DNA of 8,590 nucleotides from Clostridia bacterium (GCA_017625275.1 JAGALI010000184.1:1-8590); one strand, 5' to 3'. Numbered from the stretch's first letter, positions 1-6,539 are shown. Numbers and translations: made by a program. The notes: generated from the sequence alone by a model not told the origin.

Positions 1-541
1 CGTCAAGAAGTATGATATCAGGATTGCCAAAAAGAGCCTGCGCCAAAAGCACCTTTACCTTTTCGCTTTCCTTAAGAGTTGACATTGTATCGTATAGCAT
101 ATCCTCGCTAAGTCCAAGTCCCTGTATAAGCTTTGAGGCGTCACTTTCTGCCTCCCAGCCATTCATTTCAGCAAATTCTGCCTCCAGCTCAGATGCCAAG
201 ATTCCGTCCTCGTCGGTGAAATCCTCCTTTGCATAAAGAGCATCCTTTTGCTTCATAACCTCATAAAGTCTTTCGTTGCCTTGAATTACTGTATCAAGAA
301 CTGTGAATGTATCATAGGCAAAGTGGTTTTGCTTAAGCACGGACATTCTCACTGTGTCAGGAATACTAACCTCGCCCTTGCTTGGCTCAAGCTCTCCACA
401 AAGAATACGAAGAAATGTACTCTTACCCGCTCCGTTTGCGCCAATTACGCCATAGCAGTTGCCTGGGGTGAATTTAAGATTTACATCCTTAAAAAGCACC
501 TGTCCACCAAAGTTAAAGGTTAAATTATTTACTGTTATCAT
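1..541 (-). CDS. ABC-F family ATPase, N-terminal part (cut by window edge)
   Basis: The first 180 residues of a soluble, duplicated ATP-binding cassette protein can be read; the rest lies beyond the left edge. Walker A is GANGAGKST at residues 34-42, the Q-loop Gln is at about 71, the signature-helix segment is at about 155-170 (LKESEKVKVLLAQALFG), and Walker B is DIILLD at 175-180, where the window ends just before the expected catalytic Glu. No membrane segment is visible. Known of the family: ABC-F proteins bind ribosomes and act in translation control or in resistance to ribosome-targeting antibiotics. The KVKVLLAQALFGNPDI stretch is typical of the housekeeping Firmicutes members rather than of resistance proteins such as VmlR or MsrA, but this is a judgement from a partial sequence. 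The signature reads LKESE instead of LSGGE. The start at 541 is supported by AGGAG six bases upstream. The gene begins inside the 3' end of the glycosyltransferase/TagF gene and so is probably co-transcribed and translationally coupled with it. Confidence 0.93.
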   Translation of the reverse strand, partial: MITVNNLTFNFGGQVLFKDVNLKFTPGNCYGVIGANGAGKSTFLRILCGELEPSKGEVSIPDTVRMSVLKQNHFAYDTFTVLDTVIQGNERLYEVMKQKDALYAKEDFTDEDGILASELEAEFAEMNGWEAESDASKLIQGLGLSEDMLYDTMSTLKESEKVKVLLAQALFGNPDIILLD

Positions 542-3119
542 TTTTTGCTCCTAGGTCTATTATTTTTTGTACTATGCGCGCACAGCTGTTTTTGTCACGA
601 TATGCAAAGAAATCATTAATTCTGTCGCGATAAAGGGGCTCTTGTGCGCAATCATTTTCGATACATTGTAGCACAGAGTCCACCAGTCCGTCAAGAGTAT
701 AGACAACTTTTCCAAAGCCATTTTTTTCGTAATCAAAATAGCCCCTTTTATAGGTGTGTGCACCAGAGAAAAATTGCTCCTTGTCAAATTGCGCATAAAT
801 TATCGGCTTTTCGAGATACGCCATGTCAAAGGCAGTTGAGGAATAGTCGGTAATTAATAGCGCACTTATTTTATAAAGCTCACGATAGGAGGTGCTTGTA
901 TCAAGCGACACAAGGGGGGATGTGTGAATTAAATCAATGCTTTTTCTCATGTTAGGATGAGGTACAAGCAGGATTTTATAGCCACTCTCCAAAAGGGCAT
1001 TTTCTATTCTCTTATCAGAAAGAAAGGTATTCCAAAATGAAATGTACTCGCTATTTTCAATTTGACTACTCTTATTCCACTCGCCTGTTGCTATATTGAT
1101 TTTGTTTACAAGATATCTTCGCCAGGTTGGCATTACTGTAATGATTTTTTCTCTTTTATTCTCAAGCCTATCGAAGCGCGCAAGGCCTGTTAGCCAAAGC
1201 TCGTTTTCTGTATAGTGGTAGGCTTTTGCTTTAAGTATTGAATCATATTCAGTCTGCGCCGAGCATACAAAGCCCTTTATGTTTTTGTTATATTTATTAA
1301 GCCACGCAGAAAGGTCGTCCTTTATAACGCCATGCTGTAAAAATACAAATGGCTTTTTTGCAAGTATATCCTTATATGGCTGTCCGTAATAATCAAATGG
1401 GTCAATTACTGCATCCTCAGCCTGTGAGGAAATTATAACATCGGCTACAAGATGCATTATTTTATATTTGAGCGAGGCGCGATCAACAACACTGCCTATT
1501 TTCTTAAGGCGCTTATAGTCGCTTCCCTTTCTTATTGCGTAGACGAATTTTGCATCCTTGAATTTGGTGTTGCAAAGATGCACAAAAAGCGCCTCTCCAT
1601 TATCGCCTGCAACACTTAATCGGTCGCTAATCAGCCACAGGGGTTTTCTTTTAAAGCGACCAAAAATTTTAGCAAGCACGCGTGCAATAACCGCCTTACG
1701 CTCTGCAAAGGCGTTAGATTTCCAAAGCTCTTGAAGGAATGATTTTTCGTGCCTTTTTAGCTTTTTCTTGCTCGCCTCATCTATTATCAATGCGCTTTCC
1801 TCGTACGAAATAATCATATTATCGAGAGAGGCAAACGAGGTGCTATATTTATTTTCAAGTGGGAAAAATCTTCCAAAATCTAAGGAGCTGGCTATAACGA
1901 TTTCACCATTTACTCTCATGGCGAAATATACAGATGCACCTTCCTTTGGTATCTCAATGCTGAAAAGTGCCCTTTTTGCTATCACCTCGCCAAGAAATAT
2001 ACTTTTTTCCTCATACTCCAAGGGAACGCTTATTTGATTACCACTAACAAAGGCTATTCCCTCAAGTGGCTCTCCATATCCCACAGGATACGAAATGCGA
2101 GCAGAAATTTTGAATTTATCACCACAGGTGTCGATAAATTCAAGAGTATATCTATAATCGCTCGGATTTACAGGTGTGTGCGTTTTTGTAAGCAAATATT
2201 GCTTTGTGGTAATATCTAGGTTCTTACAATCCAAAATAACGCTCTTATCAAGGGTACGAATAATATCAAAGAATCTCGTTTTAAAGGTACTTATTTCCTT
2301 CTCACTAAGAGGCGCTTCTCTTTGGGCAAGCTTCCATGAGAGGTCATACATAATCGCGCTTTGTATAAAGCAAGGTATAGAATCTCGCCTTGAGCGTGCG
2401 TAATTGATAACACTCTCAAAGTATTCTATAAGGTGATCACTATACCAGCCCTTTTTGCCTGTAGCCGTGCTTATTAATGAGCCTGCTCTTCTACGATAAT
2501 TATAGCGTGCGCTCGGTACTACGCCAAGATATGGCTTGTCTATAAGGAGCCTTAAAAGCACCTCTGCATCCTCTGATGCTACAAGCGAGGGCTTAAAATG
2601 AATTTCATCTGACGCCTCTGCTTTTATTATGCTAGAGGTTATATGAAGCTGAAACTCGCCTTCCTTTTCGAGGTCTATTATTCTCTCACCGTTTTCAAAT
2701 TTGGCATTTAAAGCATGCGCCCCCTCTCCATCTCCAAAGAAGTGGATTGGAAAGGATACTACATTTATTTCATCATAATGCTTTTCAAAAAAGGCTATGG
2801 CGTCCTTATATGAATTTTTAGATATTGTATCATCAGGGTCTGGAAAGGTAACATATTTTCCCTTCACATGTGCAAGCCCTGCGTTTCTTGCACTCGATAC
2901 GCCACCATTTTCCTTTGATACGGACACTATGCTTTTTGGATACATAGTCGAGTATTTTTTTATTATTTCGGCGCTTCCATCCGTCGAGCCATCATCTACT
3001 AAAATGAGCTGGATTTTATCAATTCCAAGCGTTTGGTCTATAATGCTGTCTATCGCCTCTTCAAGATACAAGGCAGAATTATATACAGGCATTATTACGG
3101 AAAGCAGATATTCGTACAT
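525..3119 (-). CDS. Bifunctional family 2 glycosyltransferase / TagF-like CDP-glycerol glycerophosphotransferase
   Basis: This is an 864-residue fusion. Residues 1 to about 220 are a GT-A fold family 2 glycosyltransferase: LSVIMPVYN at 6-14, the nucleotide-sugar motif VDDGSTDGS at 41-49, and a DxD-type metal site DPDD at 94-97. Residues about 320-420 are rich in predicted beta strands and I assign no family to them. Residues about 490-855 match the CDP-glycerol glycerophosphotransferase (TagF/TagB) family: LQHG at 594-597, PHPN at 720-723, TDYSSTAFD at 757-765, and HTYKRGYFDYEKNGFG at 788-803. The two His residues (596, 721) fit the catalytic His pair known in TagF. The likely role is to add a sugar and polyol-phosphate units to a teichoic acid or capsule-like surface polymer at the inner membrane face; substrates are not deducible. 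No signal peptide or clear transmembrane segment is visible. The ATG at 3119 is preceded by AAAGGGG seven bases upstream. The gene has its own promoter and is followed, with a 17 bp overlap, by the ABC-F gene. No other wall-polymer genes are in the window. Confidence 0.93.
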   Translation of the reverse strand: MYEYLLSVIMPVYNSALYLEEAIDSIIDQTLGIDKIQLILVDDGSTDGSAEIIKKYSTMYPKSIVSVSKENGGVSSARNAGLAHVKGKYVTFPDPDDTISKNSYKDAIAFFEKHYDEINVVSFPIHFFGDGEGAHALNAKFENGERIIDLEKEGEFQLHITSSIIKAEASDEIHFKPSLVASEDAEVLLRLLIDKPYLGVVPSARYNYRRRAGSLISTATGKKGWYSDHLIEYFESVINYARSRRDSIPCFIQSAIMYDLSWKLAQREAPLSEKEISTFKTRFFDIIRTLDKSVILDCKNLDITTKQYLLTKTHTPVNPSDYRYTLEFIDTCGDKFKISARISYPVGYGEPLEGIAFVSGNQISVPLEYEEKSIFLGEVIAKRALFSIEIPKEGASVYFAMRVNGEIVIASSLDFGRFFPLENKYSTSFASLDNMIISYEESALIIDEASKKKLKRHEKSFLQELWKSNAFAERKAVIARVLAKIFGRFKRKPLWLISDRLSVAGDNGEALFVHLCNTKFKDAKFVYAIRKGSDYKRLKKIGSVVDRASLKYKIMHLVADVIISSQAEDAVIDPFDYYGQPYKDILAKKPFVFLQHGVIKDDLSAWLNKYNKNIKGFVCSAQTEYDSILKAKAYHYTENELWLTGLARFDRLENKREKIITVMPTWRRYLVNKINIATGEWNKSSQIENSEYISFWNTFLSDKRIENALLESGYKILLVPHPNMRKSIDLIHTSPLVSLDTSTSYRELYKISALLITDYSSTAFDMAYLEKPIIYAQFDKEQFFSGAHTYKRGYFDYEKNGFGKVVYTLDGLVDSVLQCIENDCAQEPLYRDRINDFFAYRDKNSCARIVQKIIDLGAKNDNSK
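548..552 (-). promoter_or_regulatory. Ribosome binding site of the ABC-F gene
   Basis: AGGAG on the minus strand lies six bases before the ATG at 541. It is embedded in the coding sequence of the upstream glycosyltransferase/TagF gene, whose stop codon is 3' of the new start. Ribosomes finishing the upstream gene would pass over it, which favours coupled translation. Confidence 0.8.
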
Positions 3120-3155
3120 AATTTTGCCCCTTTCTTTAATTAATATATCTTTATT

Positions 3156-3184
3156 ATTTTATCATATTTAAGGTCTAATGTCAA
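3156..3184 (-). promoter_or_regulatory. Sigma-A type promoter for the glycosyltransferase/TagF-ABC-F unit
   Basis: A perfect -35 box TTGACA (3184-3179) is followed after exactly 17 bases by TAAAAT (3161-3156) on the minus strand. The predicted start near 3149 gives a leader of about 30 bases before the ATG at 3119, which holds the AAAGGGG ribosome binding site (3127-3133). The promoter lies directly after the azlCD terminator, so the two units are separated. Confidence 0.85.
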
Positions 3185-3191
3185 GCAACAG

Positions 3192-3215
3192 AAAAAGCCG
3201 AGATAATCTCGACTT
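3192..3215 (-). terminator. Intrinsic terminator of the azlCD operon
   Basis: On the minus strand, just after the azlD stop codon, GTCGAGA and TCTCGGC form a 7 bp stem (one G-U pair) around a TTA loop, followed by TTTTT. It closes azlCD before the next promoter, about ten bases further on. Confidence 0.8.
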
Positions 3216-3542
3216 TTAAAGTATAAGGTATTTAATTATCAGCTCAACCACAAGAACTGTACCACATGCTGAAGCGGCAACGACTAAGAGGCTACGATTA
3301 AAATACGAAAGCACCAAGGCTACTGCAAAGCCACAAATTGCCGACGCAAGATACGAGGTTGATGAGAAAATTGCTGGTATTGTCATTACTGACAAAACTG
3401 CGTACGGAACATAGTAAAGGAAGGAGCGAACAAAGGTGTTAGTTATCTTCTTTTTCACAAGCACCATGGGCACCATACGAACAAGGTATGTAACTCCTGC
3501 CATTACAAGAAGGTATAGAAAAAATTGTCCTGTCTCAACCAT
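3216..3542 (-). CDS. azlD: AzlD-type small subunit of branched-chain amino acid exporter
   Basis: A 108-residue, very hydrophobic protein with about four membrane segments (roughly 5-27, 40-60, 64-82 and 85-106). Family hallmarks are TYLVRMVPMVL near the N-terminus, the FVRSFLYYVPYAVLSVMTIP stretch, and NRSLLVVAASACGT in the last third. AzlD works with AzlC as a two-component exporter; characterised members (AzlCD in Bacillus subtilis, BrnFE in Corynebacterium) export branched-chain amino acids or analogues. The start overlaps the azlC stop by 8 bp, and a perfect AGGAGGT (3551-3557) lies eight bases upstream inside azlC, so both proteins are probably made in balanced amounts. The length is normal for the family. 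The transported amino acid cannot be read from sequence. Confidence 0.92.
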   Translation of the reverse strand: MVETGQFFLYLLVMAGVTYLVRMVPMVLVKKKITNTFVRSFLYYVPYAVLSVMTIPAIFSSTSYLASAICGFAVALVLSYFNRSLLVVAASACGTVLVVELIIKYLIL

Positions 3543-4266
3543 CTATTTCCACCTCCTGCGCCTTTTCCTCGGGTAGAGGTGCAACCAGGGCAAAGACAAC
3601 GCTTGCCACCAATGTGCAAATTATAATTATAAAGCCACTTGAAATATGCTCCTTCAAAAATGGAACATAATTGAAAACACAGCTAAGCGCTATTGCAAAG
3701 AGTGAGCAAAGAAGCACTGGACGCTCTTTCCTCGCGGTAGGTGTAACAATTGCAACAAACATTGCATAAATTGCAATGCCTAGTGCAGAAATTATAATTG
3801 CCGGCAAGATATTACCTGCAACTGCGCCAAGAAGTGTGCCAAGAGTCCAACCTAAAAATGGGGTTAGCGTTATACCATACATGTAATTCCTGCCAACATC
3901 CATTCCCTTTGACGAGGAAACTGCAAAAACCTCATCTGTGTTGACAAAGGAAACTAGGAATTTATCTACAAGGCGCACGCTTTTGCCGAATTTTTGTGAC
4001 AAGGAAACGGACATTAGCGCATAACGCAGATTTATTATCAGCTGTGCCAAGCCAAGCTCAAAAAGAGTGCCATCACCGACAATTATCGGCACTCCAGCAA
4101 GCTGTCCTGCCGATGTGACATTGAGCATAGAAATTAAAACTGCCTGCCAAATTGTAAGTCCTGAATTTACCGCTGTAATGCCAAAGGCAAAGGCTACAGA
4201 AAGATAGCCAAGACAAATTGGCAAGCCATCCTTTATGCCAGCTACAAAATTATTTTGCTCTCTCAT
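3535..4266 (-). CDS. azlC: AzlC-type large subunit of branched-chain amino acid exporter
   Basis: A 243-residue polytopic inner-membrane protein. Family motifs are DGLPICLGYLSVAFAFG near residue 12, LNVTSAGQLAG near 49, INLRYALMSVSLSQ near 78, NTDEVFAVSS near 109 and YGITLTPFLGWTLGTLLG near 130. With AzlD it forms an exporter for branched-chain amino acids or similar compounds. Start choice: the reading frame stays open to a GTG at 4305, but that codon lies inside the promoter and upstream of the predicted transcription start (~4289). The ATG at 4266 has AAAGGAG six bases upstream and begins MREQNNFVAG, as expected for the family, so 4266 is preferred. The gene is first in a two-gene operon and is divergent from the GH31 gene. 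No adjacent Lrp- or LysR-type regulator is present. Confidence 0.93.
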   Translation of the reverse strand: MREQNNFVAGIKDGLPICLGYLSVAFAFGITAVNSGLTIWQAVLISMLNVTSAGQLAGVPIIVGDGTLFELGLAQLIINLRYALMSVSLSQKFGKSVRLVDKFLVSFVNTDEVFAVSSSKGMDVGRNYMYGITLTPFLGWTLGTLLGAVAGNILPAIIISALGIAIYAMFVAIVTPTARKERPVLLCSLFAIALSCVFNYVPFLKEHISSGFIIIICTLVASVVFALVAPLPEEKAQEVEIDG

Positions 4267-4272
4267 AAGCCT

Positions 4273-4279
4273 CTCCTTT
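4273..4279 (-). promoter_or_regulatory. Ribosome binding site that fixes the azlC start
   Basis: AAAGGAG on the minus strand, six bases before the ATG at 4266. The alternative upstream GTG at 4305 has no such motif, so this site decides the start. Confidence 0.85.
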
Positions 4280-4295
4280 CCTTTTTTCGTAAAAT

Positions 4296-4324
4296 ATATT
4301 AGCACAATGCCAACAAAAATTCAA
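4296..4324 (-). promoter_or_regulatory. Extended -10 promoter of azlCD
   Basis: TTGAAT (4324-4319), a 17-base spacer and TAATAT (4301-4296) on the minus strand, with TGC directly before the -10 box (extended -10). The predicted start near 4289 leaves a leader of about 22 bases carrying the AAAGGAG site. Confidence 0.75.
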
Positions 4325-4353
4325 GTGAATTCATAAAATCATTTCATTAAACA

Positions 4354-4382
4354 TTGATTTAACTAATATAGAATGTTATAAT
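4354..4382 (+). promoter_or_regulatory. Extended -10 promoter of the GH31 gene
   Basis: TTGATT (4354-4359), a 17-base spacer and a perfect TATAAT (4377-4382) preceded by TGT (extended -10). The predicted start falls at about 4389, on the first ATG of the open frame, which supports use of the second ATG at 4416. Its -35 box is 29 bp from that of the divergent azlC promoter. The gap contains the 8 bp palindrome TGAATTCA (4326-4333), which could be chance. Confidence 0.8.
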
Positions 4383-4404
4383 TAAAATATGAATTATAAT
4401 TTTC

Positions 4405-4410
4405 AGGGGA
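4405..4410 (+). promoter_or_regulatory. Ribosome binding site that fixes the GH31 start
   Basis: AGGGGA lies five bases before the ATG at 4416. The upstream in-frame ATG at 4389 has only AT-rich sequence in front of it and coincides with the predicted transcription start. Confidence 0.75.
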
Positions 4411-4415
4411 AGATT

Positions 4416-5987
4416 ATGGAATTTAGAGTAAAATTCAAAGAAAATGAATTTTTTTGGGGTGGTGCTGTTGCTGACGGCACAGATATGCCTATAAATTCAA
4501 ATAGTCATTATTGCAAGGACTATAAATTTGATGCTCACAATCAAATGATGCCTCTTTTCTTATCATCGCTTGGCAGATATATATGGAGTGATAAAAGCTT
4601 CAAGGTATGGGTTGAAAATGGTGAGCTTTGCTTTGAGGGCGATGGGAATTTTGAGCTTTATGAGCAGGGCACTTGCCTGCGTGATGCTTATGTTGCGTCA
4701 ATGGAAAAGCATTTTCCATTCGAGCAAACGCGCAAGCTTGGAAAGACGCTTCCTCGCGATTTTTTCAAAACTGCACAATTTAATACTTGGGTTGAATTTA
4801 ACTATGAGCCTACTCAAAAAGGTGTTTTGGAGTATGCACATGCAATTGTCGACAATGGATTTGATCCCGGAATTTTGATGATCGATGAGGGCTGGCACAA
4901 AAGATATGGACAATGGCAATTTGACCCTTATAAATTTCCTGACCCTCGTGCTATGATTGATGAGCTTCATTCTCTTGGCTTTATCGTAATGCTTTGGGTG
5001 ACACCTATGGTGACCGCTGACGGTGTTGATTTTTGCAAGGCTATAGGTAGCTTGTTCAATCCAGAGGGCTATGACAAGCTGTTTTTACGAAATAACGAGG
5101 GCAAGGTCGCGCTTATTGAATGGTGGAACGGCTACTCTGCTATTCTTGACTTGCGAAAGGAATGTGACAGAAAATATCTTGGCGATAAGCTTGATTTTCT
5201 TATGTCAGAATATGGTGTTGACGGCTTTAAGTTTGATGGTGGCTCATATTTTATGTACTCTCCTAAATCAATGATAAACGGCACTCCAAGAGATGACCAC
5301 GACCAAGAGGCTCTTAACTTGGCTTGGAATGAATTTGGTGCAAAATACACCTACCACGAATACAAGGATACCTTTAAGGGTGGTGGAAAGCCAACTATTC
5401 AGCGCCTTTGTGACCGTGAGCATGTTTGGCAGGGTGGTGGTATAGAATCGCTTTTGCCTTGCTCTATTTTGCAGGGCTTGTTCGGTCATCCGTTTATTTG
5501 CCCTGATATGATAGGTGGTGGAAGCTGGACTGATGATTACCAGCCCGGCTTTAAGATTGACGAGGAGTTATTTATAAGAATGGCTCAAGCCTCTGCCCTT
5601 TTTCCTATGATGCAATTTTCAAGGGCTCCCTGGAAGTGCTTATCCGAAAATGCATATAGGTCTATCATAGACGCTTATAAGCTACACATATCTATGTCAG
5701 ATGAAATAATTGAGCTTGTGTCGAATGCGGAAAAAACTGGCGAGCCTATTTTGCGTTCACTTGAATATAACGACCCGCATCAAGGATATGCCACAATAGC
5801 CGATGAATTTATGCTTGGAGAGGATATTTTGGTTTGCCCTATTATCACCAAGGGCACCTATCAAAAGAATATAACATTCCCATTTGGGAAATGGACAGAC
5901 TCTGACGGAAGCATTTATGAGGGTAGAAGCGTTATTACGCTTGATTCACCTGTCGAAAAGCTACTTTGGTTTAGAAGAGTTAAATAA
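4416..5987 (+). CDS. Glycoside hydrolase family 31 (alpha-glycosidase), cytoplasmic
   Basis: A 523-residue GH31 enzyme. A short N-terminal beta domain (about 1-110, including FWGGAVADGTDMPI and GRYIWS) precedes the (beta/alpha)8 barrel, which begins at about QFNTWVEFNYEPTQ (121-134). Visible sites are DEGW (157-160), WVTPMV (194-199), the nucleophile motif DGFKFDGG with D274, and LCDREHVWQGGG with the probable acid/base D333. Also typical is GHPFICPDMIGGGSW (357-371). A C-terminal beta domain holds EFMLGEDILVCPI (464-476). GH31 enzymes are retaining hydrolases of alpha-linked sugars. The overall style resembles the MYORG/PsGal31A-like branch, where alpha-galactosidase activity is known, but substrate assignment would be a guess. 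There is no signal peptide, so it should act on imported glycosides or oligosaccharides; no transporter is in the window. The start at 4416 is chosen from the ribosome binding site and promoter position. It is a single-gene unit with its own promoter and terminator, next to a broken AraC-type regulator. Confidence 0.92.
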   Translation: MEFRVKFKENEFFWGGAVADGTDMPINSNSHYCKDYKFDAHNQMMPLFLSSLGRYIWSDKSFKVWVENGELCFEGDGNFELYEQGTCLRDAYVASMEKHFPFEQTRKLGKTLPRDFFKTAQFNTWVEFNYEPTQKGVLEYAHAIVDNGFDPGILMIDEGWHKRYGQWQFDPYKFPDPRAMIDELHSLGFIVMLWVTPMVTADGVDFCKAIGSLFNPEGYDKLFLRNNEGKVALIEWWNGYSAILDLRKECDRKYLGDKLDFLMSEYGVDGFKFDGGSYFMYSPKSMINGTPRDDHDQEALNLAWNEFGAKYTYHEYKDTFKGGGKPTIQRLCDREHVWQGGGIESLLPCSILQGLFGHPFICPDMIGGGSWTDDYQPGFKIDEELFIRMAQASALFPMMQFSRAPWKCLSENAYRSIIDAYKLHISMSDEIIELVSNAEKTGEPILRSLEYNDPHQGYATIADEFMLGEDILVCPIITKGTYQKNITFPFGKWTDSDGSIYEGRSVITLDSPVEKLLWFRRVK

Positions 5988-5994
5988 ATCTAAT

Positions 5995-6027
5995 AAAAAA
6001 TCCCAACGAGTTCCGTTGGGATTTTTA
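5995..6027. terminator. Bidirectional intrinsic terminator after the GH31 gene
   Basis: ATCCCAACG (6000-6008) pairs perfectly with CGTTGGGAT (6014-6022) around a five-base loop. T-runs follow on the plus strand (6022-6026) and on the minus strand (complement of A5995-6000). It ends GH31 transcription and lies two bases beyond the stop of the small minus-strand open stretch, so it could serve both directions. Confidence 0.9.
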
Positions 6028-6028
6028 T

Positions 6029-6205
6029 TTAATTTACTACTGAATTGATAGTAACAAGATTAAGTGTTACATTTCCCTTTTGCATAGAGCCCTTTGATGT
6101 GTTTTTAGATTGAGCATATTTAATTTCATCATTTTCAACTATATACATTGCCATTGCAAAAGGGATGCTTCTTTTCTTGTCATATGTTGTATAATTTATT
6201 TGCAA
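6029..6205 (-). pseudogene. Unrecognised 58-codon minus-strand open stretch, probable 3' gene remnant
   Basis: The frame is open from a TGA just upstream of 6205 to TAA at 6029-6031 and encodes a plausible, mixed-composition peptide (for example RSIPFAMAMYIVENDE, then KGNVTLNLVTINSVVN at the end). The only starts are a TTG at 6205 and internal ATGs at 6154 and 6148, none with a ribosome binding site. The stop is followed within two bases by a hairpin with a T-run in this direction, as at a real gene end. Either it is the tail of a gene whose 5' part has been deleted or it is chance coding. I do not recognise the family and assign no function. The neighbouring AraC remnant shows that deletions have affected this interval. 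Confidence 0.35.
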
Positions 6206-6220
6206 AATTTGTCATAGAGG
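6190..6220 (+). promoter_or_regulatory. Possible -10 box and ribosome binding site before the AraC remnant
   Basis: A perfect TATAAT (6190-6195) lacks a good -35 box at 16-18 bases. AGAGG (6216-6220) lies five bases before the ATG at 6226. The arrangement would fit the 5' end of the former regulator gene, with its cupin-coding part deleted, or could be a chance match in AT-rich DNA. Confidence 0.35.
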
Positions 6221-6225
6221 TAATT

Positions 6226-6517
6226 ATGGTTTACGAATTTTCTAATCTGGGAAAGACCTTTTCATCACAGGTGGCTGGCTTAATACCTCAAAGCAACAAA
6301 TTCACGCCCTCAAAGAACGTTTTAAGCATGCTTTGCAAGACTTATGATAGTGACCCAACCTTGAAGAAAAAAGGAATTCTTTATTCCTTGTGTGCTGAAT
6401 TTAGAGGTTGGATATTCCTCTGTCTATTCCTTCATAAGAAATTTTAAGGAAATATGCAAGGTTACTCCAAAGGAGTATCGAGCTACCAAGCCTGTAATTC
6501 CATTGTTTAAAAAAAAT
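6226..6517 (+). pseudogene. AraC-family transcriptional regulator, broken (internal deletion and frame change)
   Basis: Two pieces of an AraC regulator lie in different frames. From 6226 the frame reads MVYEFSNLGKTFSS through SKNVLSMLCKTYDSDPTLKK to GILYSLCAEF, the usual linker between the cupin sensor domain and the DNA-binding domain. From about 6401, in the next frame, comes LEVGYSSVYSFIRNFKE and then VTPKEYRA, the second helix-turn-helix and the C-terminal signature of AraC proteins. The ~80 residues that should lie between (first helix-turn-helix and connecting helix) are absent, as is nearly all of the N-terminal cupin domain (about 130 residues). The junction is at about 6395-6406. The second frame has no stop before the following hairpin and runs on to 6562, into the cysK gene on the other strand. 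A short peptide of 73 residues could still be made from 6226 but would lack DNA-binding ability. The intact gene may once have regulated the adjacent GH31 gene (inference from position). Confidence 0.8.
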
Positions 6518-6539
6518 CGAGGCGTTTGCCTCGATTTTT
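6509..6539 (-). terminator. Strong intrinsic terminator of the SGNH-cysK operon
   Basis: On the minus strand an 8 bp perfect stem (ATCGAGGC / GCCTCGAT, 6516-6523 with 6528-6535) with a four-base loop is followed by eight T residues. It starts six bases after the cysK stop. A five-base T-run on the plus strand (6535-6539) makes it usable in the other direction as well. Confidence 0.92.

Noticed and set aside
12..523. Plus-strand open frames across the left end
   Set aside because: They are antisense to the ABC-F gene, whose motifs are unmistakable; their Ser/Cys-rich content is typical of shadow frames.
2797..3171. 124-codon plus-strand open frame
   Set aside because: It is antisense to the glycosyltransferase domain, has no homology signal that I can see, and spans the strong minus-strand promoter.
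4267..4305. Longer azlC starting at GTG 4305
   Set aside because: The GTG lies within the azlC promoter upstream of the predicted transcription start and has no ribosome binding site; the ATG at 4266 has a strong one.
4326..4333. TGAATTCA palindrome as a defined operator
   Set aside because: An 8 bp palindrome in AT-rich DNA is expected by chance and matches no regulator site I can name with confidence; it is kept only as a remark.
4389..4415. GH31 start at ATG 4389
   Set aside because: It coincides with the predicted transcription start and has no ribosome binding site; AGGGGA precedes ATG 4416.
4698..5489. Minus-strand open frames inside the GH31 gene
   Set aside because: They are shadows of the GH31 reading frame, with no ribosome binding site and no recognisable motif.
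6148..6225. N-terminal part of the plus-strand frame before ATG 6226
   Set aside because: The residues before 6226 (Cys/Phe-rich) do not resemble an AraC cupin domain, and the start lacks a ribosome binding site.
6000..6535. Hairpins flanking the decayed region as ends of a mobile element
   Set aside because: The two hairpins have different sequences, each with a T-run next to a gene stop, so they are terminators. No transposase, inverted terminal repeats or target duplication were seen.
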